Part shown: piece by piece, positions 55,401 through 63,139 of the stretch
Numbering within the stretch: the stretch's first letter is position 1
How the letters are laid out: every line of letters starts with the position of its first letter
DNA from: Halobacteriales archaeon
GTDB taxonomy: Archaea; Halobacteriota; Halobacteria; Halobacteriales; SKSH01
Length of the DNA: 64,000 bases
NCBI GenBank assembly: GCA_007118145.1
Contig: SKSD01000010.1
Coordinates: 1-64,000, forward strand
Direction: 5' to 3'
Translations under genes and position numbers: made by a program
Notes under the pieces: generated by a model
The model's input: the letters and a program-made list of their open reading frames with translations, nothing else
Databases searched by the model: none
What the model was told of the DNA's origin: nothing

Positions 55401-55511
55401 GATGGAAGTCGTAACGTCGGTATCACCGTCGGTGACCCACCGATCGACGACAATGATGACGACGAGAACGCCGATTCGATGTCTGCCGTCCCGATCGGAC
55501 GGGTGATCTGA
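52416..55511 (+). CDS. aglB: Oligosaccharyltransferase AglB (STT3 family)
   Basis: A 1031-residue STT3-type enzyme that transfers the lipid-linked glycan to Asn of N-X-S/T sites outside the cell. About 13 N-terminal spans (to about residue 510) carry the acidic EL1 motif (QAVDSYYHW). The catalytic WWDYG motif is at residues 575-579, followed by a large beta-rich C-terminal region. The final 130 residues look like a CARDB domain (TITNTGG, TLEPGESTTITFD), then an acidic linker. The start at 52416 is set by a TATA-like box at 52383; 52389 would add nine residues. DUF368 follows after 11 bases. Confidence 0.93.
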   Translation: MSADADRSQGVKAEDVVDSLRERYHYLVLAALMGFMLGVRLMPFDRFSVDGGLRLQAVDSYYHWRTTEWTVNNFPFTMPYDVFTGYPTGRYVGQFGTLFDQFIATLAMIIGLGSPSESNILLAVLIGVPIIATLVAIPVYLIGARLSGRLGGLVGVAILAFVPGQFLTRSTAGQFQHHAAEVLFMAISIFVMMLALRVAEREKPVFELVVDRDWDALRRPAAFSAVAGIALGMYMWIWPPGVVLVGILGFFFIVAIAVDHVRGVSPEPIAFVGAVSLAVTGVMTLVLLEVWTVTSVTSMGLLQPLLALLVAGGCVVMAGLSRVWYRRRLNPLGYPAAVAGAAVVGLALVYLVLPDLYSILMNNLTGRLLPFDPSIRAGTISEARPPDDPSQFLFDEFGLAFFTMLVGLGALLARPFGGKSYRAEHTLIIIWSVFLISMTLTQVRFAYYLVLAVAVVNAYLFGAALDWFDLSSFDHIRDIKGYQVLSLLIIFMVLFVPLLPPIASTSAVDVGQAAGPSDDGIVWNEANDFLRSSSPTPGDWGEHSNAGDLEYLGWYDHPGGDGYDYPPGSYGVMSWWDYGHLITTQANRIPHANPFQQNAASAASYLLANDEERAELILDAIEASGDGVGHLNDAELQAIVDEHDGELTTDMRYVMIDDQMVGGKFAAKTQWTGDGFAPYLDEDQFEFRGQNETLLTAGQAYWETIMVQLYRNDGQGLEHYRLVHEVDQFSIVGGILAGGQVNTLASLRIEGGWEQVQQADFALQQSNQQGIINEDLIPGFGFYDAGVYSSVKTFERVEGATLSGTVSDVNNSVLVQVELETNTNRTFTYVNFAEPDDDGHWNLTVPYATSNELGPEDGYTDTAVEALGSYTIYEAEHPHLVDQFGFPLDGIAHVNVSEQAIYDGEEIDVEFSEPANFAIDEMSAPMSVDINETFQVSTTITNTGGVSDEQTVWLQVGGDFVQDQSITLEPGESTTITFDHAIEEEGQYQLGIVTDDGSRNVGITVGDPPIDDNDDDENADSMSAVPIGRVI

Positions 55512-55522
55512 TCAGCGCTGAT

Positions 55523-56449
55523 ATGCGGGCGTTAGCGACCGTCCTGCTCAAGGGTGCGGCCATGGGCGTGGCCGAGATCATCCCTGGTATCTCAGGTGGG
55601 ACGATCGCGTTAATCACCGGCATCTACGACCGTCTGGTCGCCGCTATCGCTGCCTTACACCCCCGACCGCTTGGCCACCTCCCGTATCTCCATCACCGTG
55701 CCCACCGCACAGCCTTCATCGAGGAGCTCCGGTCGATGGATATCGGTTTCCTCATCACCCTCGGCCTCGGGATGGCCGCGATGGTCATCATCCTGGCACG
55801 GGCCATCGAGCGATTGTTCGAGCTCGCCCCTGGTGCCACATACGCATTCTTCGCCGGGTTGATCGGTGCCTCTGCGATCATCCTCTACAAGGAGGTACAA
55901 ATCGACACACCGTTGCGAATCGCCCTGGCCATCGTGGCAGCTGCCCTAGCGTTTATCTTGAGTGGTCTCGCGGCTGACGGACTCGGGCATAGCCTACCAG
56001 TCTTGTTCATCGCCGGGGCGATCGCCATCACGGCACTTGTACTCCCCGGTGTCTCAGGCTCGTTCCTCCTGCTGGCGATGGGGCAGTATGAGTACATGCT
56101 CGGCGTGTTGAACGACTTTGTCGACACCGTCCACGGGCTGTTGACCGGTGGGGCATCGCTCGGTACCCTCGGCGACGCTGGTGTCCCCGTGGGCGTCTTC
56201 CTCACCGGTGCCGTCCTCGGGTTGGTGACGATCGCGCATGTCGTCAATTACGCGCTCAGGCGGGCTCGAGAGTTGACACTCATCGTACTGATCAGTCTCA
56301 TGGTCGGCTCGCTTCGCGTGCCGGGAGAGGAGGTCATCGATACGTATCAGCCGGGATTACGCTGGCTTAGCATCATCATGGTGGCCGGTCTCGTCGGTGT
56401 CGGTGCGATCTTACTGCTTGATTACTATACTGACGACCTCGCCTACTGA
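55523..56449 (+). CDS. DUF368 membrane protein (polyprenyl-phosphate transporter type)
   Basis: A 308-residue protein with about 8-9 spans and the family signature near the start, MGVAEIIPGISGGTIAL (about residues 13-28), repeated in degenerate form as VLPGVSGSFLLL. Bacterial DUF368 proteins (PopT) carry undecaprenyl phosphate back across the membrane. Placed 11 bases after aglB, this one would return dolichyl phosphate released by glycan transfer, which is inference. It is co-transcribed with aglB. Confidence 0.9.
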   Translation: MRALATVLLKGAAMGVAEIIPGISGGTIALITGIYDRLVAAIAALHPRPLGHLPYLHHRAHRTAFIEELRSMDIGFLITLGLGMAAMVIILARAIERLFELAPGATYAFFAGLIGASAIILYKEVQIDTPLRIALAIVAAALAFILSGLAADGLGHSLPVLFIAGAIAITALVLPGVSGSFLLLAMGQYEYMLGVLNDFVDTVHGLLTGGASLGTLGDAGVPVGVFLTGAVLGLVTIAHVVNYALRRARELTLIVLISLMVGSLRVPGEEVIDTYQPGLRWLSIIMVAGLVGVGAILLLDYYTDDLAY

Positions 56450-56467
56450 ACAGGGCTATGGGGGCGA

Positions 56468-57784
56468 TCACCCGGGGACGATACGGACGACACGGTCGTC
56501 GCCATCGCGTGGGAAGCCATCACCGGCACGACCATCGAGATTCGAGGTACACGCATAGAGCGTACCATCCGGTGCGGCTTCGAGATGGCGTATACGACCG
56601 ATCTCGTCATGTAAGACCGTGTGTGCCGTCACTGTGAACGCAGGATCGAGATACGCATCATCGAACGTCTGTCCGCCTGAGGGGGTGGTGCCCTCAGGTG
56701 GGGTCAGTGTCAGGAGATACAGTCGCTGTGAGACGAGGCCTGAAACGAGGAACCGGTGTTGCCATGATGGGATGACATCACCGGTGTACCATGTCGCACC
56801 GGAGGGTGCCCAGGCGCTATCCTCGGTATGGACAAGCGGGGGGACGACCCATGGGTGGTCCTCGTACCTGCCGTACTGTTCGTCCTCGTCTGGATCATCA
56901 TCTGGCCCGCCTCTGACATCGTCCCAGCCGTAGTCACACCCGGCATAGAGCAACGACACCTCGTCACGGAGAAACGGACCGTGCTCTGAGATGATGGGGA
57001 GGTCGTCATCGATCCAGTCGATACCCTGAACGTTCCGGTGACCACCGGTGAAGATACGAGGATCACCGTCGATATCGGGGTTATCAGGGGCTGGCTCACC
57101 CTCCCGGTCGATGCGAAGTACCTTACCGGCGAGGGAATCTGGATCTCGTGCCAACCCCGGTTCGTCGGCATCGCCAGTCGTCACCCAGAGGTACCCCTCG
57201 GGGCCGAAACGGAGTCGTCCACCGTTGTGCACGTTCGCCGCTGGGATACCATCAAGCACGACCTCCGCGCTCTCGCCTGGGTGTGTCGACTCGAGATCAT
57301 ACCTGACGACACGGTTTTCCAGCTCTCCCACGTTCGCGGTATAGTAGACGAACAGCTCGGAGTCATCAGGTGAGACGGCGATGCCGAGGGTGCCACCCTC
57401 ACCACCTTGTACCCACCAGCCATCCTCGGCCGTCTCCGCGTCGATCGCGTCCGCCGGCGTGACAATTTCATCGATATCCGACTCGGCAAAGTGAAGCACC
57501 TGACCGGTGCGTTCGGTCAGGAAGAGATCACCATCGTTCGTGAACGCGATATCCCACGGTATCTCGAGATCGGTGAGCACCGTCTCGACAGAGATGTCTG
57601 CCGTCGGTGTCGCAGTAGGGAGATCGATATCCACACTCGGTGGTCCGACCTCCTCGAACGATACCCATGCCTCAGGCCGAGGACTCGGGTCGAATCCGTT
57701 ATCATCACCGAGACAACCGGCGATCGCGGCTGACCCGATCGCCGCGAGCAAGCCACGTCGGGCGACATGGAACGGGCGGGACAT
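56468..57784 (-). CDS. PQQ-dependent sugar dehydrogenase-type lipoprotein
   Basis: A 438-residue exported enzyme. Tat signal and lipobox (MSRPFHVARRGLLAAIG, AIAGCLGD) anchor it outside the membrane. The beta-propeller has motifs of the glucose/sorbosone (aldose sugar) dehydrogenase family: PWDIAFTNDGDLFLTERTG, HNGGRLRFGPEGYLWVTTGD, FTGGHRNVQGIDW and the HGP catalytic stretch ISEHGPFL with C-terminal PDGTLYACTSN. It should oxidise sugars using pyrroloquinoline quinone or act as an electron-transfer lipoprotein; no PQQ synthesis genes are in the window. It converges with DUF368. Confidence 0.85.
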   Translation of the reverse strand: MSRPFHVARRGLLAAIGSAAIAGCLGDDNGFDPSPRPEAWVSFEEVGPPSVDIDLPTATPTADISVETVLTDLEIPWDIAFTNDGDLFLTERTGQVLHFAESDIDEIVTPADAIDAETAEDGWWVQGGEGGTLGIAVSPDDSELFVYYTANVGELENRVVRYDLESTHPGESAEVVLDGIPAANVHNGGRLRFGPEGYLWVTTGDADEPGLARDPDSLAGKVLRIDREGEPAPDNPDIDGDPRIFTGGHRNVQGIDWIDDDLPIISEHGPFLRDEVSLLYAGCDYGWDDVRGGPDDDPDEDEQYGRYEDHPWVVPPLVHTEDSAWAPSGATWYTGDVIPSWQHRFLVSGLVSQRLYLLTLTPPEGTTPSGGQTFDDAYLDPAFTVTAHTVLHDEIGRIRHLEAAPDGTLYACTSNLDGRAGDGFPRDGDDRVVRIVPG

Positions 57785-57823
57785 GATAGAGACTTCGGGG
57801 AATATCCGGTAAAAGGCCTTGCG

Positions 57824-58195
57824 TTAACGATCGACCACCGGTCGGAAACGGTACCCGTCCCACGACTGACTGGCCGGGTAGCGGATACCTGCCTCGGGGT
57901 CGCGCAACCGTTCGACATGCACCGCTTCGACACTGTCACCGATGGCTATCTCATCCGTCGTCAGGCCACCGATGACCGACACCGGGCCGGCATCGGTCTC
58001 GAACCTGACGATGGCGATCGGGTTCGGTGATCGGACACCTGGTGGGGTGGCCGTCGAGACGGTCCAGGTGATGACCTCACCGATTCGGTCGGTGAGCTCG
58101 ACCGGTGTGTCCACCGTCGACTGGCATACGCGACACCGAGGGTGTCGGGGGTACATCACGTGGCCCTGTTCACACACCCAGGCCTGTAGGGTCAT
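57824..58195 (-). CDS. bktBbeta: Beta-ketothiolase OB-fold subunit (BktB beta)
   Basis: A 123-residue DUF35-type protein: an N-terminal zinc ribbon (WVCEQGHVMYPRHPRCRVC, Cys-x-x-x-His and Cys-x-x-Cys-like) joined to an OB fold (ELTDRIGEVITWTV onwards). Haloarchaeal beta-ketothiolases consist of a catalytic alpha and an OB-fold beta subunit, both needed for activity in making acetoacetyl-CoA or 3-ketovaleryl-CoA for PHA. Its ATG at 58195 overlaps the thiolase stop by four bases (ATGA), which defines the start. It could equally serve a related thiolase such as PhaA. Confidence 0.78.
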   Translation of the reverse strand: MTLQAWVCEQGHVMYPRHPRCRVCQSTVDTPVELTDRIGEVITWTVSTATPPGVRSPNPIAIVRFETDAGPVSVIGGLTTDEIAIGDSVEAVHVERLRDPEAGIRYPASQSWDGYRFRPVVDR

Positions 58196-59346
58196 GTGAC
58201 AGCCTCCATGATCGTCGTCGTCACGCAGTTTCCGAACCCCCCGACGTTGCACGCGAGACCGGCAGCGGCATCCACCTGTCGTGGCCCAGCCCCACCGGTG
58301 AGCTGTCGATACAGCTCATCGACCTGAGCCACGCCGGTCGCACCAAGGGGATGACCCTTCGACTTCAGACCACCAGAGGTGTTGACCGGTAACGAACCAG
58401 TCCGGTCGGTGACTCCCTCATCGACCGCCTCCCAGCCCGAACCGGGTTCGAACCAGCCGATCGCCTCGGTCTGCAATACCTCGAGAATGGTGAACATATC
58501 ATGTAACTCCGCCACCTCGATCGCATCCCTGTCAAGACCCGCCATATCGAAGGCGCGGTCAGCGCTCGATGCGACCGCACCGAGGTGCGTTGGCTCAGCC
58601 CGTTCATGTACCACATGGGTATCGGTCGCCCCAGCGATACCGGAGATCACACAGTACGCATCAGTATACGAAGCAGCGACCGATTCAGGGCATAACAACA
58701 CCGCTGCGGACCCGTCGGTGATCGGGCAAAAGTCATACAGTCGAAGTGGGTCGGCCACGATGGGTGATTCGAGGACCGTCTCGATGTCGACCTCCTTCCT
58801 GAACTGGGCGTGTGGGTTGTCGACACCATGGCGGTGATTCTTCACCGCAACCTTGGCCAGTGCATCACGAGGTGCGTCATATCGGTCGAGATAGCGCCGT
58901 GCGACCATCCCCGCAAAGCTCGGGAGTGTCACGCCGTGTTTGTACTCCACCGGGTGAGTGAGTGAGGCGATGATATCGGTGGACTGGGCGGTCGTGCGGT
59001 GTGTCATCTTCTCAGCACCGACCAGGAGGGTCATCTCACTCGCCCCACTGGCTACAGACTGCCAGGCAGCGAACAGACCAGCCCCTCCGCTCGCACTCGT
59101 CTGATCGATCCTGGCACCGTAGGCTCCGGTGGCACCGATCTCATCCACCAGTGCGTTGACCACACCGGATTGACCCTCGAACTCACCACTCGCCATATTT
59201 GCCAGATAGACATGATCGAGTTCTCCAGCCCCGACGGCCACCTCTTCGAGACAGGCGAGGCCCGCCTGGGTCGCAAGCTCGATCACCCATTCCTCGCGTT
59301 GGCCAAATGCCGTCATCGCCGAGGAGATACAGGCTACCCGTTCCAT
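58192..59346 (-). CDS. bktBalpha: Beta-ketothiolase catalytic subunit (BktB alpha)
   Basis: A 384-residue thiolase-fold protein. The place of the usual nucleophilic Cys (CASG) is taken by Ser84 in QTSASGG, and the catalytic histidine regions are AELHDMF and KSKGHPLGATG. A Ser-His-His triad is the reported hallmark of haloarchaeal PHA beta-ketothiolases, so this is not a damaged gene. It condenses two acyl-CoAs to 3-ketoacyl-CoA, the first step of PHA synthesis. The beta subunit gene overlaps its end. Confidence 0.85.
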   Translation of the reverse strand: MERVACISSAMTAFGQREEWVIELATQAGLACLEEVAVGAGELDHVYLANMASGEFEGQSGVVNALVDEIGATGAYGARIDQTSASGGAGLFAAWQSVASGASEMTLLVGAEKMTHRTTAQSTDIIASLTHPVEYKHGVTLPSFAGMVARRYLDRYDAPRDALAKVAVKNHRHGVDNPHAQFRKEVDIETVLESPIVADPLRLYDFCPITDGSAAVLLCPESVAASYTDAYCVISGIAGATDTHVVHERAEPTHLGAVASSADRAFDMAGLDRDAIEVAELHDMFTILEVLQTEAIGWFEPGSGWEAVDEGVTDRTGSLPVNTSGGLKSKGHPLGATGVAQVDELYRQLTGGAGPRQVDAAAGLACNVGGFGNCVTTTIMEAVT

Positions 59347-59399
59347 GGCGGTGGCCTACTCAGACTGCGAATAAAGGATTGCGGGAAATCAGATCGCCC

Positions 59400-60155
59400 T
59401 CAGATGTTCATCCCGCCGTTGACGCTGATGACCTCACCGGTGATATAAGATGCGTCCGGACCGGCGAGGAACCCGATCACGCCGGCGATATCCTCCACCT
59501 CGGCGAATCGGCCGAGGATGATCTTCCGTTTGATCTTCTCCTGGATCTCCTCATCGACCACCTTGAGCATGTCAGTCATCGTGAACCCCGGTGCAACGCA
59601 GTTGGCCGTCGAGCCGTACCGACCCATCTCGCGTGCGAGCGTACGGGTGAAGCCGATGAGTGCCGACTTGGTGGCTGCATAGTTCGCCTGACCGTAGTTT
59701 CCCTGCTCACCGACGATGCTCGAGATATTGATGAGACGGCCATGGTCAGATCCCACCAGGTCCTCATAGAAGGCACGGGTGCAGTAAAACGTCCCATGGA
59801 GATTCACCTCGATGACGTTATGCCAGTCAGCGTCGGTCATGCGATCGAATCGGGTATCCTTGGTGATCCCGGCGTTGTTGATGAGGACATCCAACGTACC
59901 GAACGCATCGTGAACCTCAGCTGCCATGGCAGCCACTTCCGCCGGATCAGCGACATTCGCCTTGACGGGGATGGCCGACCCCCCAGCTTCGTTGATCTCC
60001 TCGACGGTCCGCTCTGCACTCTCGAGTGATGATTTGTAATTCACCGCTACCTCAGCACCTGCCTCGCCGAGTTCGATCGCCGTCGCCTTGCCGATACCAC
60101 GCGACCCACCGGTCACCAGGCAGGTGCGGTCCTCGAGGGTTGTGTTCGGGCTCAT
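59400..60155 (-). CDS. phaB: 3-oxoacyl reductase (FabG/PhaB type SDR)
   Basis: A 251-residue SDR with TGGSRGIG (about residues 15-22), NNAG near 92, the catalytic Ser in INISSIVG and YxxxK in YAATK, and the C-terminal GEVISVNGGMNI typical of FabG. It reduces 3-ketoacyl-CoA with NADPH to (R)-3-hydroxyacyl-CoA for the synthase. The start is at the ATG 60155, since upstream frame lacks SDR similarity. It is nearer the thiolase than PhaC, 197 bases downstream of the phaC stop. A role in fatty-acyl metabolism is the alternative. Confidence 0.85.
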   Translation of the reverse strand: MSPNTTLEDRTCLVTGGSRGIGKATAIELGEAGAEVAVNYKSSLESAERTVEEINEAGGSAIPVKANVADPAEVAAMAAEVHDAFGTLDVLINNAGITKDTRFDRMTDADWHNVIEVNLHGTFYCTRAFYEDLVGSDHGRLINISSIVGEQGNYGQANYAATKSALIGFTRTLAREMGRYGSTANCVAPGFTMTDMLKVVDEEIQEKIKRKIILGRFAEVEDIAGVIGFLAGPDASYITGEVISVNGGMNI

Positions 60156-60352
60156 GGTCGATATTGTGTTCACACCGCAGCAACCGTCCACCACGATGTT
60201 GTTGACAGGAAAATGATGATGAACGCAGGCATAAGGATTGTCCTCCGAATCGAACACTCAACGCGATGGCACCTCAGTCACGACTAATCAGTTGACCCTC
60301 GTGCAGGTGCTCAGATACCTGCTGTAGGGGGTCAATCAGCTTGTTCGTGAAA

Positions 60353-61633
60353 TCAGGTCAGCTGTCGTGCCTGCTCGATGAGTGGAGTGAGTCGACCCTC
60401 GGGGATATCTGCCGCATCTGCCAGCGAGGCGGCATCTGCTCGGGCGAGTGCGGCGACCGAGTCGATCCCTGCACCACGCAGGCGTTCGGCATAGGTCGGT
60501 CCGATACCCTCGATCGACTCGAGACTGATGCCATTCGAGCGCTCTTCGTACCACTCCATCACCGATGGCCAGAGCTCAGCATGCGACCTGCCTGAGACGG
60601 ACAGGCCGATATGGCCGGTGGAGAACTCCATGATGGCCGTGTCATCGCTCGGGATCACCTCAGTGAAGGGTTTGCTCGAATCTGGTGGGATGAGGTGATC
60701 GTACTCTCCGATGATCTGTAACACCGGCATCTCGATGCGCTCAATATCGACCGCCTCTCCATCGAGTTCGAGCTCATTATGGTAGAGCAGGTTACCCTGA
60801 TAGAGCCACCTGAGAAACTGGACGTAGGCACGTCCTGCCACGTCGATCCCGTCGGAGAGCCAGCGCTCCATCCTCGCGAAGTTCTCAACTAGATCCTCGT
60901 TATCGAGATTATCTGCGAGATGGACGTACTTGGTGACGAAGTTATCGATGGGATCCATGAGGGCGAACCCATAATCCAGGAAATCAGAGGGTACGTTGCC
61001 GAAGGTATCGGTGACGGCCTCGGGGTCGTAGTACGACTCGTCACCCCACAACTCGAGGACCCCACCGGTATCGTCAAAGCACAACCCGGCTGCCATCAGG
61101 CCGAGTGCGTTGACCTTCTCCGGCCGTAATGCGGCGTACATGGCACTCATCGTCCCACCCATACAGTACCCGAGTATGTTCACCGTGTCCACAGAGGCGT
61201 CGTCTTTGACCTGGTCGACGCAGTTATCGATGTAACGCAACACGTAGTCATCGAGGCCAAGGGTGGTATCGAGTCGCGATGGTTCACCCCAGTCGATGAG
61301 GTAGGTGGTAAAACCAGCACGTTGGAGTTGTCTGATGACGCTTCGGTCTGGTTGGAGATCGAGGATATACGGCCGGTTGATCAACGCATAGACGACCAGG
61401 ATGGGGACGTCCTGCTCCGTGTCACCCTCGGGTTCGTACTTATGGAGTGTCAGCTTGTTCTCGCGGTAGATGACCTCACTCGGTGTCTCTCCGACATCGA
61501 CATCCGCCATGACCGAGGCAACCTGTGTTCCCTCACCGACCTGCTCCATCGCCTGTGCGGCTGCTGACCAGATGTCTGCACTCAGCTCGAATGGTGTCTT
61601 GTAACCGGTTGTCGGGATACGATCACTACTCAT
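60353..61633 (-). CDS. phaC: Class III polyhydroxyalkanoate synthase catalytic subunit
   Basis: A 426-residue polymerase joining (R)-3-hydroxyacyl-CoAs into PHA granules. The lipase-like box GYCMGG holds the catalytic Cys157; Asp312 in GEYDH and His341 in STGHIG complete the triad. The synthase ends at about residue 365; residues 371-426 then form a helix-hairpin-helix-like domain ([20 protein letters not shown]) not part of the class III core. The ATG at 61633 overlaps the phaE stop by eight bases, showing coupled expression; the longer frame to 61714 is a phaE shadow. Confidence 0.93.
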   Translation of the reverse strand: MSSDRIPTTGYKTPFELSADIWSAAAQAMEQVGEGTQVASVMADVDVGETPSEVIYRENKLTLHKYEPEGDTEQDVPILVVYALINRPYILDLQPDRSVIRQLQRAGFTTYLIDWGEPSRLDTTLGLDDYVLRYIDNCVDQVKDDASVDTVNILGYCMGGTMSAMYAALRPEKVNALGLMAAGLCFDDTGGVLELWGDESYYDPEAVTDTFGNVPSDFLDYGFALMDPIDNFVTKYVHLADNLDNEDLVENFARMERWLSDGIDVAGRAYVQFLRWLYQGNLLYHNELELDGEAVDIERIEMPVLQIIGEYDHLIPPDSSKPFTEVIPSDDTAIMEFSTGHIGLSVSGRSHAELWPSVMEWYEERSNGISLESIEGIGPTYAERLRGAGIDSVAALARADAASLADAADIPEGRLTPLIEQARQLT

Positions 61634-62159
61634 CGCTCTCGAGTTGAGCCAGGATCTCATCGAGGCGTCGTTCAACGCCATGTTGTCTACGTTCGAGCTC
61701 GACCAATCGCTCACCTACCTCCTCGACGTGGCCGACCGTGGCCATGCCCATCGCCTCGAGCATGTCCTGCATCGCCTCATCAGTCTGGCGCTGGATATCC
61801 AACATCGAACCGACCCCCTCACCGGTCGCCCGTGCGAAAGCCGTGGTCTGCATGATCTCCTGGAGTGAGTCATTCGTCGCGCGGAGCCAGATATCTCTGA
61901 ACTCAGCTGGTTCGAACGACTCCCCCTCAGCCACCTGTGTCGCACGCTGTGCCATGCGAAGTGAGGCGTCCAACCAGACCTCATATGCACGTGCAATCCC
62001 GGTGGCACCAGACTCGAGGAACTCATCATCGGTGGACTGTTCAATGGCATCTCGCCAGGCCTCGATGAACTGTACCTGTGCCTGGACGTTCTGCTCGACA
62101 CCCTCCATCATCCGCTCGTTCACCTGTTCGACGAAATCCATGGGATCCGATTGACTCAT
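61626..62159 (-). CDS. phaE: PHA synthase subunit PhaE
   Basis: A 177-residue alpha-helical protein, the non-catalytic partner that activates class III PhaC. Sequence is rich in Glu/Gln with long amphipathic helices ([61 protein letters not shown] as a C-terminal coiled coil). Length matches haloarchaeal PhaE (about 180). The stop overlaps the phaC start and a 53-base gap separates it from phaP, so the four pha genes on this strand likely form one operon. Confidence 0.88.
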   Translation of the reverse strand: MSQSDPMDFVEQVNERMMEGVEQNVQAQVQFIEAWRDAIEQSTDDEFLESGATGIARAYEVWLDASLRMAQRATQVAEGESFEPAEFRDIWLRATNDSLQEIMQTTAFARATGEGVGSMLDIQRQTDEAMQDMLEAMGMATVGHVEEVGERLVELERRQHGVERRLDEILAQLESDE

Positions 62160-62212
62160 TGTATAAGATTACGGCCGTCGAGACCTAATAAGGTGGGTAT
62201 TCGACGAGCGAC

Positions 62213-62689
62213 CTAGCTCTCGTCGATGTCGATGGTCTCGGCGACAGTCTCGGTCGTCGTCTGGAGTTCACCCGTCGCCTCGAGGTATGCCTCGATACCG
62301 GCATCGTACGCCTCGAGGAACGCATCGACGAACTCCTCATACGTCGTCTCTGCCTCGTCGAACGCCGACTCGGTAAACTCGAAGGACTCGTCGGTCGCCT
62401 CCTCGACGAGGTCGAGTTGCTCTTCGAAGGCACGCTGTGCCTCATTGAAACCCTCGAACTCCTCGGGGAGCATGCCCTCGACGTTCGCGATGGAAGCCCG
62501 GGTGAGGGTCCGTGCGAACTCATTGTTCTGTGCCATCAACTTCCTCCAGGCATCAAAGCCCTGCTCGGACGCCTTCATCATGGTCCGCTGTGCCTCAATC
62601 GCATCGTGCATCATCGACTGCTGCTGGTGCACGAGCGTGCGGTGGAAGTCAAACATCGATTCGATCGGTGTGGTGAGTTGTGTGCTCAT
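62213..62689 (-). CDS. phaP: PHA granule phasin PhaP
   Basis: A 158-residue helical, acidic protein with amphipathic heptads (VHQQQSMMHDAIEAQRTMM, FNEAQRAFEEQLDLVEEA), the profile of haloarchaeal PhaP, which coats PHA granules. The start ATG at 62689 follows the phaR stop by five bases; an in-frame GTG at 62698 overlaps it. In Haloferax mediterranei the phaRP pair is co-transcribed, and the gene order is the same here. Confidence 0.85.
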   Translation of the reverse strand: MSTQLTTPIESMFDFHRTLVHQQQSMMHDAIEAQRTMMKASEQGFDAWRKLMAQNNEFARTLTRASIANVEGMLPEEFEGFNEAQRAFEEQLDLVEEATDESFEFTESAFDEAETTYEEFVDAFLEAYDAGIEAYLEATGELQTTTETVAETIDIDES

Positions 62690-62694
62690 TGGTA

Positions 62695-62994
62695 TCACTC
62701 TCTGTTTCGTTTGATAGGGATGACGACCGCCTGCACGATGTCACCGTCCTCGATGTTGAGCGCCTCACGCTCCGCATCTGGGATGGAGATTCTACCGTTC
62801 GACTGTACGCGCGTCTTGAACGTCGCTGTGGCCAACTGCATCGGGCTTGGCCCGAGATTGTCACTTCCCATCCCGGTGAACTCAGCGAACTGTTCGAACC
62901 ACGCACGCTGAGCGGACGCGGCGTCCTTGCTGAACTCTTGCATCTGCTTGGCGAAGAGTGCAGGTGGGAATGCGACGGAGTCGTCTTCGGTCAT
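62695..62994 (-). CDS. phaR: AbrB-like PHA regulator PhaR
   Basis: A 99-residue protein with a helical N-terminal half (about residues 7-45, PPALFAKQMQEFSKDAASAQ) and a C-terminal SpoVT/AbrB swapped-hairpin DNA-binding domain (about 58-98; VQSNGRISIPDAEREALNI, GDIVQAVVI). The haloarchaeal PhaR of this architecture binds granules and controls the phaRP promoter. The ATG at 62994 is preferred to GTG 62997, consistent with a TATA-like box at 63019-63026. Confidence 0.87.
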   Translation of the reverse strand: MTEDDSVAFPPALFAKQMQEFSKDAASAQRAWFEQFAEFTGMGSDNLGPSPMQLATATFKTRVQSNGRISIPDAEREALNIEDGDIVQAVVIPIKRNRE

Positions 62995-63018
62995 CACGTG
63001 GTGATTCGTCCTGAATGA

Positions 63019-63062
63019 CCATAAAACTTCCTTTTGTTACCATTTGTTACCATTCATTGGTA
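63019..63062 (-). promoter_or_regulatory. phaR promoter with tandem 10-bp repeat operator
   Basis: The minus-strand box TTTTATGG (63019-63026) is 28 bases before the phaR ATG. Directly upstream of it, the word TTGTTACCAT is repeated twice without a gap (63034-63043 and 63044-63053) and the inverted half ATTGGTA follows (63056-63062). Tandem and inverted copies beside the promoter suggest a binding site for PhaR or another regulator; this is inference. Confidence 0.55.
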
Positions 63063-63107
63063 TTTAATGTGTTAAGAGGACCATAATCCAACACCGTAGT
63101 GTCGGTA

Positions 63108-63117
63108 GATTAAAATG
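63108..63117 (+). promoter_or_regulatory. TATA-like box of phaJ
   Basis: GATTAAAATG is centred about 27 bases before the ATG at 63140, fitting a leaderless phaJ message. It stands about 55 bases from the phaR operator repeats, so the two divergent promoters share a 145-base region. Confidence 0.45.
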
Positions 63118-63139
63118 TAATTCACAACTACCGGAATTT

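Noticed and set aside
58192-59346. Thiolase judged inactive because its Cys is missing
   Set aside because: Serine at this place is the reported catalytic residue of haloarchaeal PHA beta-ketothiolases.
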